In this document: piece by piece, positions 43,707-52,030 of the stretch
How positions within the stretch are numbered: the first letter of the stretch is position 1
Layout of the letters: each line of letters begins with the position of its first letter
Origin: Microbacterium sp.
GTDB taxonomy: Bacteria > Actinomycetota > Actinomycetes > Actinomycetales > Microbacteriaceae
Reading direction: 5' to 3'
Assembly: GCF_031178445.1 (NCBI RefSeq)
Contig: NZ_JAPSIY010000001.1
Coordinates: 517,237 to 581,236, forward strand
Length of the DNA: 64,000 nt
Made by a program: the position numbers and the translations under genes
Notes under the pieces: generated by a model
Seen by the model: only the letters and a program-made list of their open reading frames with translations
What the model was told of the DNA's origin: nothing
The model's database searches: none

Positions 43707-44048
43707 TCAGGCCTTGAGCATCGAGGCGCGGGAGATGAGACCGTCGACGACGTCGAACGTGGCGATCGTCTCGGTGGCGACACCGGCGTTGATCACCTGC
43801 TCCTGCGCGACCACCCAACGGCTGCCGAACAGCACGCTGGTGTCGATGACGCATGTCAGCTGGGGGTTCTGCAGGCGCGGCTCGTAGAACGCGCGGATCG
43901 CCTCGGCCCCGACGATCGGCTCGGGGGTCACACCGGTGATCACGGCATCCGGCGCATACGTCGCGACGAACGCGTCGAGGTCATGCGCGTTGAACGCGTC
44001 GAGCTGGGCCTGCACCGTGTCCAGGGCACTGCGGGTGGTCTCAGTCAA
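43707..44048 (-). CDS. SnoaL-like / NTF2-fold protein
   Basis: A 113-residue NTF2-like domain protein (VQAQLDAFNAHDLDAFVATYAPDAVI in the first helices, read as AFNAHDLDAF and YAPDAVI). Such proteins are small isomerases, hydrolases or binding domains. The best start is TTG at 44048: GGAGGAG lies 6 bp upstream and inside the 3' end of the SDR gene, whose stop is at 44041-44043. The overlap of 8 bp indicates translational coupling. Starting instead at an upstream ATG would place it across the SDR. It belongs to the GntR regulon by position. Confidence 0.8.
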   Translation of the reverse strand: MTETTRSALDTVQAQLDAFNAHDLDAFVATYAPDAVITGVTPEPIVGAEAIRAFYEPRLQNPQLTCVIDTSVLFGSRWVVAQEQVINAGVATETIATFDVVDGLISRASMLKA

Positions 44049-44790
44049 TGCGAACTCCTCCGTTGACGTCGTAGGTGGCGCCGGTGATGAATCGGGCGCG
44101 GTCGGATGCCAGTGACGCGATGATCCACGCGACATCCGCCGGCTGCCCGAAGTCGCCGAGGGGGATGCCGGCCTCGAGCTTCGCACGGCCCTCGGTCGAG
44201 AGCTGGTCCGTGATGGCGCTGGCGACGGGTCCCGGCGTGACTGCGTTCACCCGGATGCCCTCGGATGCCAGGTGGCGCGCGAAGCTGCGCGTGATGGCGA
44301 GCAGTGCACCCTTGCTGGCGGCGTAATGCATGCCGGTCTGCAACGCGCCGACCTGTCCAGCGATCGAGGCGACGTTGACGACGGAGCGGTCGCCCTCGGC
44401 GGCGCGGAGCAGCGGCAGCGCCGCGCGAGTGAGCAGGAACGTGCCGCGGGCGTTGGTCTCAAGAACGAGGTCCCACTCGTCGATGCCGATGTCGTCGTAG
44501 CCGGTGTACGGGCATACGCCCCCGTTGTTCACGAGCACGTGCAGCGATCCCCACTCCTGGGTGATCTCGTCGACGAGTGAGGTGATCGACGCGGGGTCGC
44601 GCAGGTCCAGGCGTGAGACGCGCGCGTCAGGGGCACCTGCCTCGATGCATTCCTCGGCGACTCGCGCGGCTTCAGCCTGCCGTCCGGTGTACGTGATCCA
44701 CACCGCTGCGCCGGAGCGGGCGAGTTCGAGTGCGGCGGCCGTTCCGATGCCGGAACTGGCACCGGTGATGAGAGCGCGGCGAACAGTCAT
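44041..44790 (-). CDS. Short-chain dehydrogenase/reductase
   Basis: A 249-residue classical SDR: GASSGIGTAAA, NNGG, VASIAG and YAASK. It is transcribed leftward from a promoter region that has two copies of the GntR-type palindrome (44799-44808 and 44846-44861). On the minus strand TATAGC lies 9 bp before the ATG, which suggests a leaderless mRNA. It is divergent from the D-2-hydroxyacid dehydrogenase gene and probably oxidises a related sugar derivative. Confidence 0.92.
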   Translation of the reverse strand: MTVRRALITGASSGIGTAAALELARSGAAVWITYTGRQAEAARVAEECIEAGAPDARVSRLDLRDPASITSLVDEITQEWGSLHVLVNNGGVCPYTGYDDIGIDEWDLVLETNARGTFLLTRAALPLLRAAEGDRSVVNVASIAGQVGALQTGMHYAASKGALLAITRSFARHLASEGIRVNAVTPGPVASAITDQLSTEGRAKLEAGIPLGDFGQPADVAWIIASLASDRARFITGATYDVNGGVRID

Positions 44791-44798
44791 GAGGAAAC

Positions 44799-44808
44799 GC
44801 TATAGCAG
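44799..44808. promoter_or_regulatory. Candidate GntR operator, site 4
   Basis: CGCTATAGCA keeps 9 of 10 positions of the TGCTATAGCA core. It lies 9 bp upstream of the leftward SDR start and contains its probable -10. Confidence 0.65.
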
Positions 44809-44845
44809 ATTGACGATGGGGCCAATACGAGCACGCCATTCTGCT

Positions 44846-44861
44846 AGATGCTATAGCATCT
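44846..44861. promoter_or_regulatory. Candidate GntR operator, site 5 (perfect palindrome)
   Basis: AGATGCTATAGCATCT is a perfect 16-bp palindrome ending 5 bp before the ATG of the hydroxyacid dehydrogenase. It is the best copy of the motif in the window. Confidence 0.78.
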
Positions 44862-44866
44862 GATTC

Positions 44867-45838
44867 ATGTCTTCTCCCCGCATCCTCATCACCGACTGCG
44901 ATCTGCCCGGTGACGCCGCCGAGCGCACCCTGCGCGCCGCCGGCCTCAGCGTCGACCGCGCTCGCGACGCGGAGCTCGAGACACTCGCCGCGCTCGGCGC
45001 CGAGGCGGAAGCGCTCATCGTGCAATGGCGCCGCATCGACGCCGAGGTGATGGACCGCCTGCCCAACCTGAAGATCATCAGCCGCCTCGGCATCGGCTAC
45101 GACATGATCGACGTCGCCGCGGCCACCGAACGCGGCATCGCCGTGGCGAACACCCCGAGCTACTGCGTCGAAGAGGTCGCCGCGCACACGATCGCGATGA
45201 TCATGACCCAGGCGCGTGGCCTGCCCGCCTACGACGCGTCCCTGCGCGCGGGCGAATGGACGCCGGTTGCCGCGCGACCCATGGCTGTGCGCCCCTCACG
45301 CACGACGGTGTCGGTGCTCGGCTTCGGCCGGATCGGGTCGCTCGTGGCGAGAGGTTGCAGGGCACTCGGCTTCCGCGTGCTGGTGGCCGACCCGTACGCG
45401 CCGGCGCAGGCGATCGCGGATGCCGGCTGCGAGCCGGTCGCGATCGACGAGGCGATAGCCGCCGCCGACATCCTCACGCTGCACGTGCCGCTCACCGACG
45501 ACACCCGCCACCTGATCGATGCAGCCTCGATCGGCACCATGAAAAAGGGTGTTGTGATCGTGAACACGTGTCGTGGCCCTCTCATCGACGAGGCCGCGCT
45601 CGTCGACGCGCTGCGCAGCGGTCGCGTCGGGGCGGCCGCGCTCGATGTCTACGAGGTCGAGCCGCTCGCCGCGGACGCCGCGCTGCGCGACGCGCCGAAC
45701 GTGCTGCTGACCCCGCACGCCGCCTGGTACTCGCCCGAGGCGCTGGAGGACCTGCCGGTGCACGCGGCCGAGAACGTCATCGGCTTCCTCGCCGGTGAGC
45801 GGGTCGCCGCCATCGTCAACCCGGGCTACGCGGGCTGA
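44867..45838 (+). CDS. D-2-hydroxyacid dehydrogenase (phosphoglycerate dehydrogenase-like)
   Basis: A 323-residue NAD-dependent enzyme with the complete motif set: VLGFGRIGSLVARG, arginine in NTCRGPLIDE, glutamate in VYEVEPL and histidine in LTPHAAWYS. It has no Shine-Dalgarno; a TATAGC inside the operator 10 bp upstream suggests a leaderless transcript. It is related in family to the gene at 29457-30458 but lies in a different regulon. It probably reduces or oxidises a 2-oxo acid from the pathway encoded at 40.7-43.3 kb. Confidence 0.93.
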   Translation: MSSPRILITDCDLPGDAAERTLRAAGLSVDRARDAELETLAALGAEAEALIVQWRRIDAEVMDRLPNLKIISRLGIGYDMIDVAAATERGIAVANTPSYCVEEVAAHTIAMIMTQARGLPAYDASLRAGEWTPVAARPMAVRPSRTTVSVLGFGRIGSLVARGCRALGFRVLVADPYAPAQAIADAGCEPVAIDEAIAAADILTLHVPLTDDTRHLIDAASIGTMKKGVVIVNTCRGPLIDEAALVDALRSGRVGAAALDVYEVEPLAADAALRDAPNVLLTPHAAWYSPEALEDLPVHAAENVIGFLAGERVAAIVNPGYAG

Positions 45839-45847
45839 GCGCTTCCC

Positions 45848-46696
45848 TCACCCGGCGAACGCGGCCACCGGCAGTCCTCGGATGCCGAGGGGCACCGAGA
45901 ACACCGAGCCGGCCTGTGTGCCATGGTCTGGTGGCAGACCCTGGGCCGATGTCGTGATGTAGAGCGTGCTCAGGTCGTCGCCGCCGAAGGTGCAGGCGCT
46001 CACCTGGGGTACGGGCAGCTCGATGTGCTCGATCACGGCGCCGGTGTCGTCGTAGCCCTGCACCGCGGAGCCGCCCCAGAGGGCGACCCACACGGTGCCG
46101 TCCGCGGCGACCGTGAGGCCGTCTGGCATCCCGTCGTCGGGGTGGATGTCGGCGAGCACGCGTCTGTTCTCGAGTTCCCCGTCGGCGACGTCGAACACGT
46201 CGATCCGCCCCAGGGCGGTGTCGACGTAGTAGGCGCGCTCGCCGTCACCCGTGAATCCGATGCCGTTCGACGAGGTCACATCGGTCAGCACCGTGGTGAC
46301 GCCCAGGTCGGCACCGACCCTGAGCACCCTGGCGGCTTCGCGTGTGGCGCCGTAGGCCATCGAGCCGGTGAGCAGTCGCCCCGCCGTGTCGCAGCATCCG
46401 TCGTTCATGCGCAACGCCGGGTCGTCGAGGAGACGGACGACAGGTCTGGCCTCGCCGTCGGCATCATCGGCGAGGTACAGGGTGCGCGCTCCCACGGCCA
46501 CGAACCCGCCGTTCATGCGAGGCCGCACGAACGCGAGATACTCATCGTCGACGTGCTGTCGTGCGATGCCGTCCTCGCGCAGGGTCAGCAGGTCTCCGGC
46601 CTCGCCGTCGACCCAGCGCAGTCCGCGCCACGTCGTGCTCCATACCGGCGCCTCAGCGTGGTGGGCGACCGGTCCGGTGATGTTCTCGGCGATCAC
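45848..46696 (-). CDS. SMP-30/gluconolactonase family protein
   Basis: A 282-residue six-bladed beta-propeller lactonase. Metal-site residues are in EAPVWS, RMNDGCCD, TSSNGIGFTGDG and PDGLTVAADG. It should hydrolyse an aldonolactone to the free acid. The GTG start at 46696 overlaps the stop of the gene upstream (GTGA). It converges with the hydroxyacid dehydrogenase, only 9 bp apart. It fits an oxidative pathway: dehydrogenase, lactonase, dehydratase. Confidence 0.91.
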   Translation of the reverse strand: MIAENITGPVAHHAEAPVWSTTWRGLRWVDGEAGDLLTLREDGIARQHVDDEYLAFVRPRMNGGFVAVGARTLYLADDADGEARPVVRLLDDPALRMNDGCCDTAGRLLTGSMAYGATREAARVLRVGADLGVTTVLTDVTSSNGIGFTGDGERAYYVDTALGRIDVFDVADGELENRRVLADIHPDDGMPDGLTVAADGTVWVALWGGSAVQGYDDTGAVIEHIELPVPQVSACTFGGDDLSTLYITTSAQGLPPDHGTQAGSVFSVPLGIRGLPVAAFAG

Positions 46697-47565
46697 GCCG
46701 GGCTGTCGTTCGGCTTGAGCCTGAGCGGCTCGGGCTGGGGCTGCGGCTGGGGAGCCGGCGCTCCGGCCGTGTCAGAGGCGGACGGGGTGTCGGATGCGGG
46801 CGCGTGAGGGGCCGCATCCGCGCCGGTCGTGAGCTCGCCCGCCACCTTCTTCTCGAGCACGTCGACCGCGTCGTCTGAGAGCACGATCAGCCCATCGAGC
46901 TCGTCGCGAACCCGCTTATAGGCGACCTGGCGCTCTGCCCGCGTCGCCGATTCGTCGAGCGCGACCTTCAGCATGTGCTGTGCGCGGTCGAGTCGCTTGC
47001 GCTCGTCCTCGCTGAAATTCGAGTCGCGCAGGCGCCTGGCGTCGCGCTCGGCGACCTCGAAAGCGACGGCGTAGTTGCCGACGGCATCCAGGTACTCGGT
47101 TATCTGCTGCTCGCTGACCTTCGCGTCGGCCGAAGACGGGCGAAGCGCGTCGGCTGTCTTCTTCGCACGCAGGAAGGCCGCGGTGAGTGGCTGGCGCCCA
47201 TCGCTCATGGCGGGAAAGGCGATCAGCTTCGCCACATCGAGCTCGTAGTCGAGCCAGCGGGCGGTGACCTCATCGTGCTCGGCCATCAGGCGTCCCAACA
47301 GCTCGTTCGACGGGACGGATGCTGTCGAATCGATCACCTGCGGCGATCCCGGCTTGCGCCTCCTGCCGCCGTTGAGCGCCCTGGCTTCGATCTCCGCCGC
47401 CTTCAGCTCGGCCTTCAGGCGCAGCGTCTCGAGGCGCCGCTCATGCCGGCGCTTCGAGGCGCGCTCCCACGACTTCGCGACGCCGCCGGCGACGCCCATG
47501 AGTGGGAACACCAGCCACCAGTACTGCCCGACGAACTGGCCCAGGTCCCGCAGGATCTCTTCCAT
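46693..47565 (-). CDS. Membrane-anchored coiled-coil protein of unknown function
   Basis: A 290-residue protein with one N-terminal membrane segment (about residues 14-31, WWLVFPLMGVAGGVA), then a basic coiled-coil stretch (RRHERRLETLRLKAELKAAE) and a helical domain with several acidic and basic repeats, ending in a Pro/Gln-rich tail. I do not recognise a characterised family, but similar architecture occurs in actinobacterial envelope proteins. It has no evident link to sugar metabolism although it overlaps the lactonase gene. Confidence 0.75.
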   Translation of the reverse strand: MEEILRDLGQFVGQYWWLVFPLMGVAGGVAKSWERASKRRHERRLETLRLKAELKAAEIEARALNGGRRRKPGSPQVIDSTASVPSNELLGRLMAEHDEVTARWLDYELDVAKLIAFPAMSDGRQPLTAAFLRAKKTADALRPSSADAKVSEQQITEYLDAVGNYAVAFEVAERDARRLRDSNFSEDERKRLDRAQHMLKVALDESATRAERQVAYKRVRDELDGLIVLSDDAVDVLEKKVAGELTTGADAAPHAPASDTPSASDTAGAPAPQPQPQPEPLRLKPNDSPA

Positions 47566-47636
47566 GATGTGATCAGCCTAATCAGTGGGCTGCGATTCGT
47601 CGCGGGCTCCTGCGCCCGACAATCGGCGACGCCGGC

Positions 47637-48335
47637 TCAGACGGCGACCGCGATGCGCTGACCCAGATCGCCGATCACCCGCGACGGCGCCGACGTGAAC
47701 CCGAGGGCACCGGCGAGCTCGAGCGCCAGCACCGCGTGGCCTGCCTCGTTCGGGTGGAACGGGTCGTTCAGCAGGCCCCAGGCGATGCCGCCTGGGCGCC
47801 CCGCGCCCAGCTCTGCGAAGCGGGCGAACTGGTCGACGAGGATGGTCTGCTCCTCGGCGGCGACATCGCGCACGGCCTGCGCGAAGTCGGCGATGCGAGC
47901 GCGCTCGGGCGAGTTGGCGATGTCGATCGCGGGCTGGGTCATGAGCACCGGAATCGCGCCCTGCGCGCGGACCCTGCTGACGAACTCCGTGACGGAGGCC
48001 GCGAACTCCGACGGTTCGATCACCGGGAACACTCCGGCGTCCGAGCAGTCGTTGGTGCCGATCATCAGTGAGACGACGTGCGGCTGCCAGGCGGCGACCC
48101 GCCGATCGAAGTCCTCGAGGAGCATCACGGCGCGCCACCCGCTGATGGCCGTGTTGACGACGACGTCCTGCACGCGGCCGAGGTCGCCGCGGATCAGCTC
48201 GTGCAGATGCTCGACGTAGCTGCGTCCGCCGTGCGTGTGCACGAGCCCATGGGTGATGGAGTCGCCGGTGAACACCCAGTTCAGCGGAGTGCCTCCTTCG
48301 AGGAGGGCACGGAGGCGGGTCAGGTCGGCGGTCAT
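47637..48335 (-). CDS. SGNH/GDSL-family esterase
   Basis: A 232-residue cytoplasmic hydrolase. Block I has the nucleophile in FTGDSITHG (Ser26), block III is GTND, and block V is DPFHPNEAGH with the catalytic Asp and His. It resembles rhamnogalacturonan acetylesterase-type and lysophospholipase-type GDSL proteins. It overlaps the gluconokinase stop by 4 bp (48332-48335), so a sugar deacetylase role in the same pathway is likely. No signal peptide is visible, so the substrate would be an imported oligosaccharide or sugar. Confidence 0.89.
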   Translation of the reverse strand: MTADLTRLRALLEGGTPLNWVFTGDSITHGLVHTHGGRSYVEHLHELIRGDLGRVQDVVVNTAISGWRAVMLLEDFDRRVAAWQPHVVSLMIGTNDCSDAGVFPVIEPSEFAASVTEFVSRVRAQGAIPVLMTQPAIDIANSPERARIADFAQAVRDVAAEEQTILVDQFARFAELGAGRPGGIAWGLLNDPFHPNEAGHAVLALELAGALGFTSAPSRVIGDLGQRIAVAV

Positions 48336-48832
48336 CGGTCTCCTGTCGGCAGGCTGGCGAGGGCGCGTGCGGCGACCTCTTCGGGGCGAGCGTCCGCATC
48401 GATCGTGGCGCCCGCTTCATCCTGGCTCAGCGGCTCGAGGGAGTCCAACTGGGACTGCAACAGGGCGGCCGGCATGAAGTGCCCGTCACGTTCGGCCGCC
48501 CGCTCCATCAACTCGGCGGCATCCACGTGCAGGTGCACGAAGAACGCCTCGGGAGCGTGCCGCCGCAGCACGTCGCGGTATGCGCGCTTGAGGGCGGAGC
48601 AGGCGACGACCGTGCCCGGCTCGAGTGCGGCGCCGACCCGATCCAGCCACGGCCAGCGGTCGGCGTCCTCGAGAGGGATTCCTGCGCTCATCTTGGTGAC
48701 GTTCGCCTCGCCGTGGAGGTCGTCCGCGTCGACGAAACGCGCGCCGGTGAGGCGTGCGAGTTCGATGCCGATCGTCGTCTTGCCCACGGCCGACACTCCC
48801 ATCACGACGATCGGGCGCAGTGGGTCGGTCAT
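48332..48832 (-). CDS. Gluconokinase (GntK/thermoresistant type)
   Basis: A 166-residue P-loop kinase. Walker A is GVSAVGKTTIG, and typical gluconokinase signatures follow: FVDADDLHGEANVTKMSAGIPL (seen as DADDLH and KMSAGIPL), D-R-W-P-W-L and VACSALKRAYRD. It phosphorylates gluconate to 6-phosphogluconate. It is 47 bp downstream of D-mannonate dehydratase, in a leftward operon that also holds the GDSL esterase. It would feed aldonates into the pentose phosphate or Entner-Doudoroff route. Confidence 0.92.
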   Translation of the reverse strand: MTDPLRPIVVMGVSAVGKTTIGIELARLTGARFVDADDLHGEANVTKMSAGIPLEDADRWPWLDRVGAALEPGTVVACSALKRAYRDVLRRHAPEAFFVHLHVDAAELMERAAERDGHFMPAALLQSQLDSLEPLSQDEAGATIDADARPEEVAARALASLPTGDR

Positions 48833-48879
48833 GCGTCCATCCTGCCCGGGCTCTGCCGCTGTCGTCAGAGGGCTCGCGG

Positions 48880-50118
48880 TCACCAGTCGTGCACGGTGCC
48901 GTCGAGAAGACGGTTGTAAGGCAGGTACGCCTGCTCGTAGGGGTATCGGCCTGCCTCGTCGACGTCGAGTTCCACCCCCAGGCCGGCCTGGTCGCCGGGG
49001 TGGAGGTAGCCGTCGGTCCAGGTGAAGGACTGCTGGAACACCTGGTCGGTGCGTGCGCCGTGCTGCATGTACTCCTGGATGCCGAAATTGTGGATCGCAA
49101 GACCCAGGTGCATCGCCGCCGCCATGCCGACCGGCGAGATGTCGGTGGGACCGTGCATTCCGGACTTGATCTGGTACATCGCCGCGTAATCGAGAGTCTT
49201 CTTGAGCGGGCTGATGCCGCCCATGTGGGTCACGGCGCCTCGCACGTAGTCGATCAGCTGTTCGCGGATGATGTCCTTGAAGTCCCACACCGTGTTGAAG
49301 ATCTCGCCGATCGCGAGCGGAGTCGTGGTGTGCTGTCGCACGAGGCGCAGCGCCTCCTGGTTCTCGGCCGGGGTGCAATCCTCCAGCCAGAACAGGTCGT
49401 ACGGCTCGAGATCCTTGCCCAGGCGAGCGGCCTGGATCGGCGTCATGCGGTGGTGGCCGTCGTGCAGCAGGGGGATGTCGGGGCCGAACTCGTTGCGCAC
49501 GGCTTCGAACACGCCGGGCAGGTGGTTGAGGTAGGCCCGGGTGTCCCAGTCCTCTTCGACCGGCTTCGTGCCGCGCCGCGCCGGCTCGTGGTCGTACCGC
49601 ACCGTGGCGTCGCCCAGATCGGCGCCCTGCGCTGCGATTCCGTAGATCGCCTTCAGCGTCGGCACACCGGTCTGCACGCGAATCGCCTTGTACCCCTGTT
49701 CCTGGTGCGCGCGGATCGAGTCGAACAGCTCCGGCAGCTCTTTGCCGGAGGCGTGGCCGTAGGCCATCAGCCCGTTGCGCGTTGCTCCGCCGAGCAGCTG
49801 GTACACCGGCATGCCGGCCGCCTTGCCCTTGATGTCCCACAGGGCCATGTCGACGGCGGCGATCGCCGCCATGGTGACCGGTCCTCGACGCCAGTACGCG
49901 CCGCGGTAGAGGAACTGCCAGGTGTCCTCGATGCGCGAGGCATCGGCGCCGATGAGCAGCGGCACGACGTGCTCGGAGAGGTAGGCGACGACAGCCAGTT
50001 CCCGCCCGTTCAGCGTGGCGTCGCCGAGGCCGGTGTGGCCTTCACGGGTGGTGATCTTCAAGGTCACGAAGTTGCGGTCAGGGCTCGTCACGATGACTTC
50101 GGCCTTGTCGATGATCAT
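48880..50118 (-). CDS. D-mannonate dehydratase, enolase superfamily (ManD/RspA)
   Basis: A 412-residue enzyme of the ManD subgroup, which converts D-mannonate to 2-keto-3-deoxygluconate. Seen: metal ligands in [13 protein letters not shown] and IGEIFN, the catalytic histidine region HGPTDISP, and the C-terminal DGYLHPGD. The family ranges from fast mannonate dehydratases to very slow ones, which cannot be told apart here. It is first in a leftward operon and divergent from a GntR regulator. Its product matches the substrate of the KDG kinase at 7582-8505, linking the two ends of the window. Confidence 0.92.
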   Translation of the reverse strand: MIIDKAEVIVTSPDRNFVTLKITTREGHTGLGDATLNGRELAVVAYLSEHVVPLLIGADASRIEDTWQFLYRGAYWRRGPVTMAAIAAVDMALWDIKGKAAGMPVYQLLGGATRNGLMAYGHASGKELPELFDSIRAHQEQGYKAIRVQTGVPTLKAIYGIAAQGADLGDATVRYDHEPARRGTKPVEEDWDTRAYLNHLPGVFEAVRNEFGPDIPLLHDGHHRMTPIQAARLGKDLEPYDLFWLEDCTPAENQEALRLVRQHTTTPLAIGEIFNTVWDFKDIIREQLIDYVRGAVTHMGGISPLKKTLDYAAMYQIKSGMHGPTDISPVGMAAAMHLGLAIHNFGIQEYMQHGARTDQVFQQSFTWTDGYLHPGDQAGLGVELDVDEAGRYPYEQAYLPYNRLLDGTVHDW

Positions 50119-50177
50119 GGGTCTCCCGGGTCCGCGAAGTGAGTGGCGCCGGCCAAGCGGGCGCGCTTCATGGAATC

Positions 50178-50207
50178 ACTGCCATACCAGTTTCGTCAAG
50201 CTATCGT
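50178..50207. promoter_or_regulatory. Shared operator/promoter between mannonate dehydratase and GntR genes
   Basis: The palindrome ACTGnnATnnCAGT (50178-50191) overlaps the -35 of a rightward promoter (CTGCCA 50179-50184, 17 bp, TATCGT 50202-50207). The latter is 6 bp from the GntR ATG, a leaderless arrangement. Leftward, TTGACG (50194-50199) is the -35, and the palindrome falls in its spacer, so one bound dimer could block both directions. Confidence 0.62.
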
Positions 50208-50213
50208 GACCGT

Positions 50214-50921
50214 ATGCCTCCGACCGAGACCGCCGCGCGGCCGTCCGCGCGCCAGATCGCGTACGTACGGATACGCGACGACATCATCCGCGGGCGGTTC
50301 GCCCCGGGGGCCCTGCTCTCCGAGAACGAGCTCGCCGCGGCGCTCGGGATCAGCCGCCAGCCGGTGCGCGAGGCGCTCCTGCTGATCGCACAGGAGGGGC
50401 TTGTCGAGGTCAGGCCGCAGAGCGGTACCTACGTCACGCGCATCGACCCCGACCGCGTACGCGAGGCGCAGTTCATCCGCGAGGCGATCGAGCTCGCATC
50501 GCTGGCGGCGAGCGAGCCCCTGGCAGGCCAGGGGGAGCGGATGCTGCGCGCCAGCATCCGTCGACAGCGCCGCGCACGTGATCGGGAGGCCTTCTACCCG
50601 CTCGACGAGGAGTTCCACCGCGCTCTTCTGGGGCTGGCAGGCCACGCCAACGCCTGGTCGGCGGTCAGCGCGGCGAAGGGGCACCTCGACCGCGCGCGCT
50701 ACGTCGGCATGAGTGCGACCCGCGGCGTGCAGGACTACGTCGACGACCACGAGCGCGTCGTCGACGCTCTCGCGGCCGGCGAGCGCGATGCGGCTATCTC
50801 GGCGCTGGGCGAGCACCTGCGGTTCGTCTTCGCCGACCTGGATGCCGTGAGGGCACAGCATCCGGAGCTGTTCGAAGGCGCGGCGCCCGCCGCGCGCACC
50901 GGCCGGGCCGCCCGACGGTAG
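50214..50921 (+). CDS. GntR family regulator with FCD domain (UxuR-like)
   Basis: A 235-residue repressor. The winged HTH contains ELAAALGISRQPVREALLLI, and the FCD ligand domain holds the metal-binding DEEFHRALL and DDHERVVDALAAGE plus a third histidine in LGEHLRFVF. Divergence from D-mannonate dehydratase points to an aldonate or uronate effector. ATG 50214 is close to a TATCGT -10, so the mRNA is probably leaderless. It is followed after 5 bp by the acetyl esterase gene, which should be co-expressed. Confidence 0.91.
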   Translation: MPPTETAARPSARQIAYVRIRDDIIRGRFAPGALLSENELAAALGISRQPVREALLLIAQEGLVEVRPQSGTYVTRIDPDRVREAQFIREAIELASLAASEPLAGQGERMLRASIRRQRRARDREAFYPLDEEFHRALLGLAGHANAWSAVSAAKGHLDRARYVGMSATRGVQDYVDDHERVVDALAAGERDAAISALGEHLRFVFADLDAVRAQHPELFEGAAPAARTGRAARR

Positions 50922-50926
50922 GAACC

Positions 50927-51850
50927 ATGTCGCGACTGCCTGCCCGCACCCTGCCTGCGCCTCGCCCCGAGCCCGAGGACTTCGACGCCTTCTGGGGGCG
51001 CCTGGCTGCCCGAGCGCGCTCGGTCGAGCCGCAGACGCTCCGCTCGCCGGGTGGACTGGACGGTGCCGAGGTGGTGCGGTTCACGTCGCTGGACCGGTTA
51101 CGCCTGGGAGGGTGGCTCGTGCTGCCCGAAGGGGAGATCTCATGCGCCGTCATCGCGGCGCATGGGTACGGCGGGAGAGGCGCCCTCGATGCGCGCTGGG
51201 CGCCCGCGGGCGCTGCGGTCTTCTATCCGGTAGCTCGCGGGCTGCCGGCCCTGTCTGGGGTGGATGGGATCCCAGGGTCTTCGAGGGAGCACGTCCTGCA
51301 CGGGATCGGCGCGCGCGAGACGTATGTGCACGGTGGATGCGCCGCCGACGTGTGGTGCGCCGTGACCGCGCTGGAGGAGGTGCTGGGCACGGCGCTCGGG
51401 GAGTCACGCGGCGGGCTGCGCCTGGGCTACTTCGGCCCCAGCTTCGGCGGCGGCATCGGTGCTATGGCGGTGCCGTGGGACGACCGCATCGACGCGGCAT
51501 CACTTTACGTGCCCAGCTTCGGCGCGCATGCAGCACGGCTCGCTGAGCCGTGTGTCGGCAGCGGGGCGGCCGTCGCGAGCTGGGTCAGCATGCACCCGGA
51601 AGCGTGGGCTGTGCTCGACTACTTCGACGCGGCCACAGCGGCACGTCGCCTTCGAGTCCCGACGATCGTGGCCCCGGCCGCAGATGATCCGTCGGTGCCG
51701 CCCGTCGGGCAGCAGTCGATCGCGGATGCGGTGCCGGCCGAGCACCGCATCGTGATGCCGATGACGGCAGGTCATCGGCCCTATGCAGGCGAGGTCCAGG
51801 AGATGGAGGCCTACGCCCGAGCCACACGGGATCTGTTCGCCGGATCCTGA
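50927..51850 (+). CDS. Acetyl xylan esterase-like hydrolase (AXE1/CE7 family)
   Basis: A 307-residue alpha/beta hydrolase. The N-terminal FDAFWGRLAARA and the hydrolase core are typical of CE7. The nucleophile is in GPSFGGGIG (family usually G-x-S-Q-G-G), the aspartate in AADDPSVPP and the histidine in TAGHRPYAGE. CE7 enzymes act inside the cell on acetylated oligosaccharides. No signal peptide is present, and the gene is co-transcribed with the GntR regulator, so it probably deacetylates imported oligosaccharides. Confidence 0.89.
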   Translation: MSRLPARTLPAPRPEPEDFDAFWGRLAARARSVEPQTLRSPGGLDGAEVVRFTSLDRLRLGGWLVLPEGEISCAVIAAHGYGGRGALDARWAPAGAAVFYPVARGLPALSGVDGIPGSSREHVLHGIGARETYVHGGCAADVWCAVTALEEVLGTALGESRGGLRLGYFGPSFGGGIGAMAVPWDDRIDAASLYVPSFGAHAARLAEPCVGSGAAVASWVSMHPEAWAVLDYFDAATAARRLRVPTIVAPAADDPSVPPVGQQSIADAVPAEHRIVMPMTAGHRPYAGEVQEMEAYARATRDLFAGS

Positions 51851-51914
51851 GCCTGCGCGCATCGGGTCTTGTCTCTTGGCGCTGACACTGGCTAACATGG
51901 CTCCCAAACCACAC

Positions 51915-51928
51915 TGCAACCGATTGCA
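51915..51928. promoter_or_regulatory. LacI-type operator upstream of the first beta-propeller gene
   Basis: TGCAACCGATTGCA is a near-perfect palindrome with the central CG typical of LacI/GalR sites. It is identical in all 14 bases to the site at 57439-57452. No LacI-family gene is seen in the window. Confidence 0.78.
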
Positions 51929-52030
51929 ATATGGACCACCGCCTGATAGATCGTGTTCCGCGACCCCTGGAGCACGGCAGTCGGCACGAGCGGCGCATCG
52001 ATGAGGATGTGCCTGAGGAACGGAGACCTC

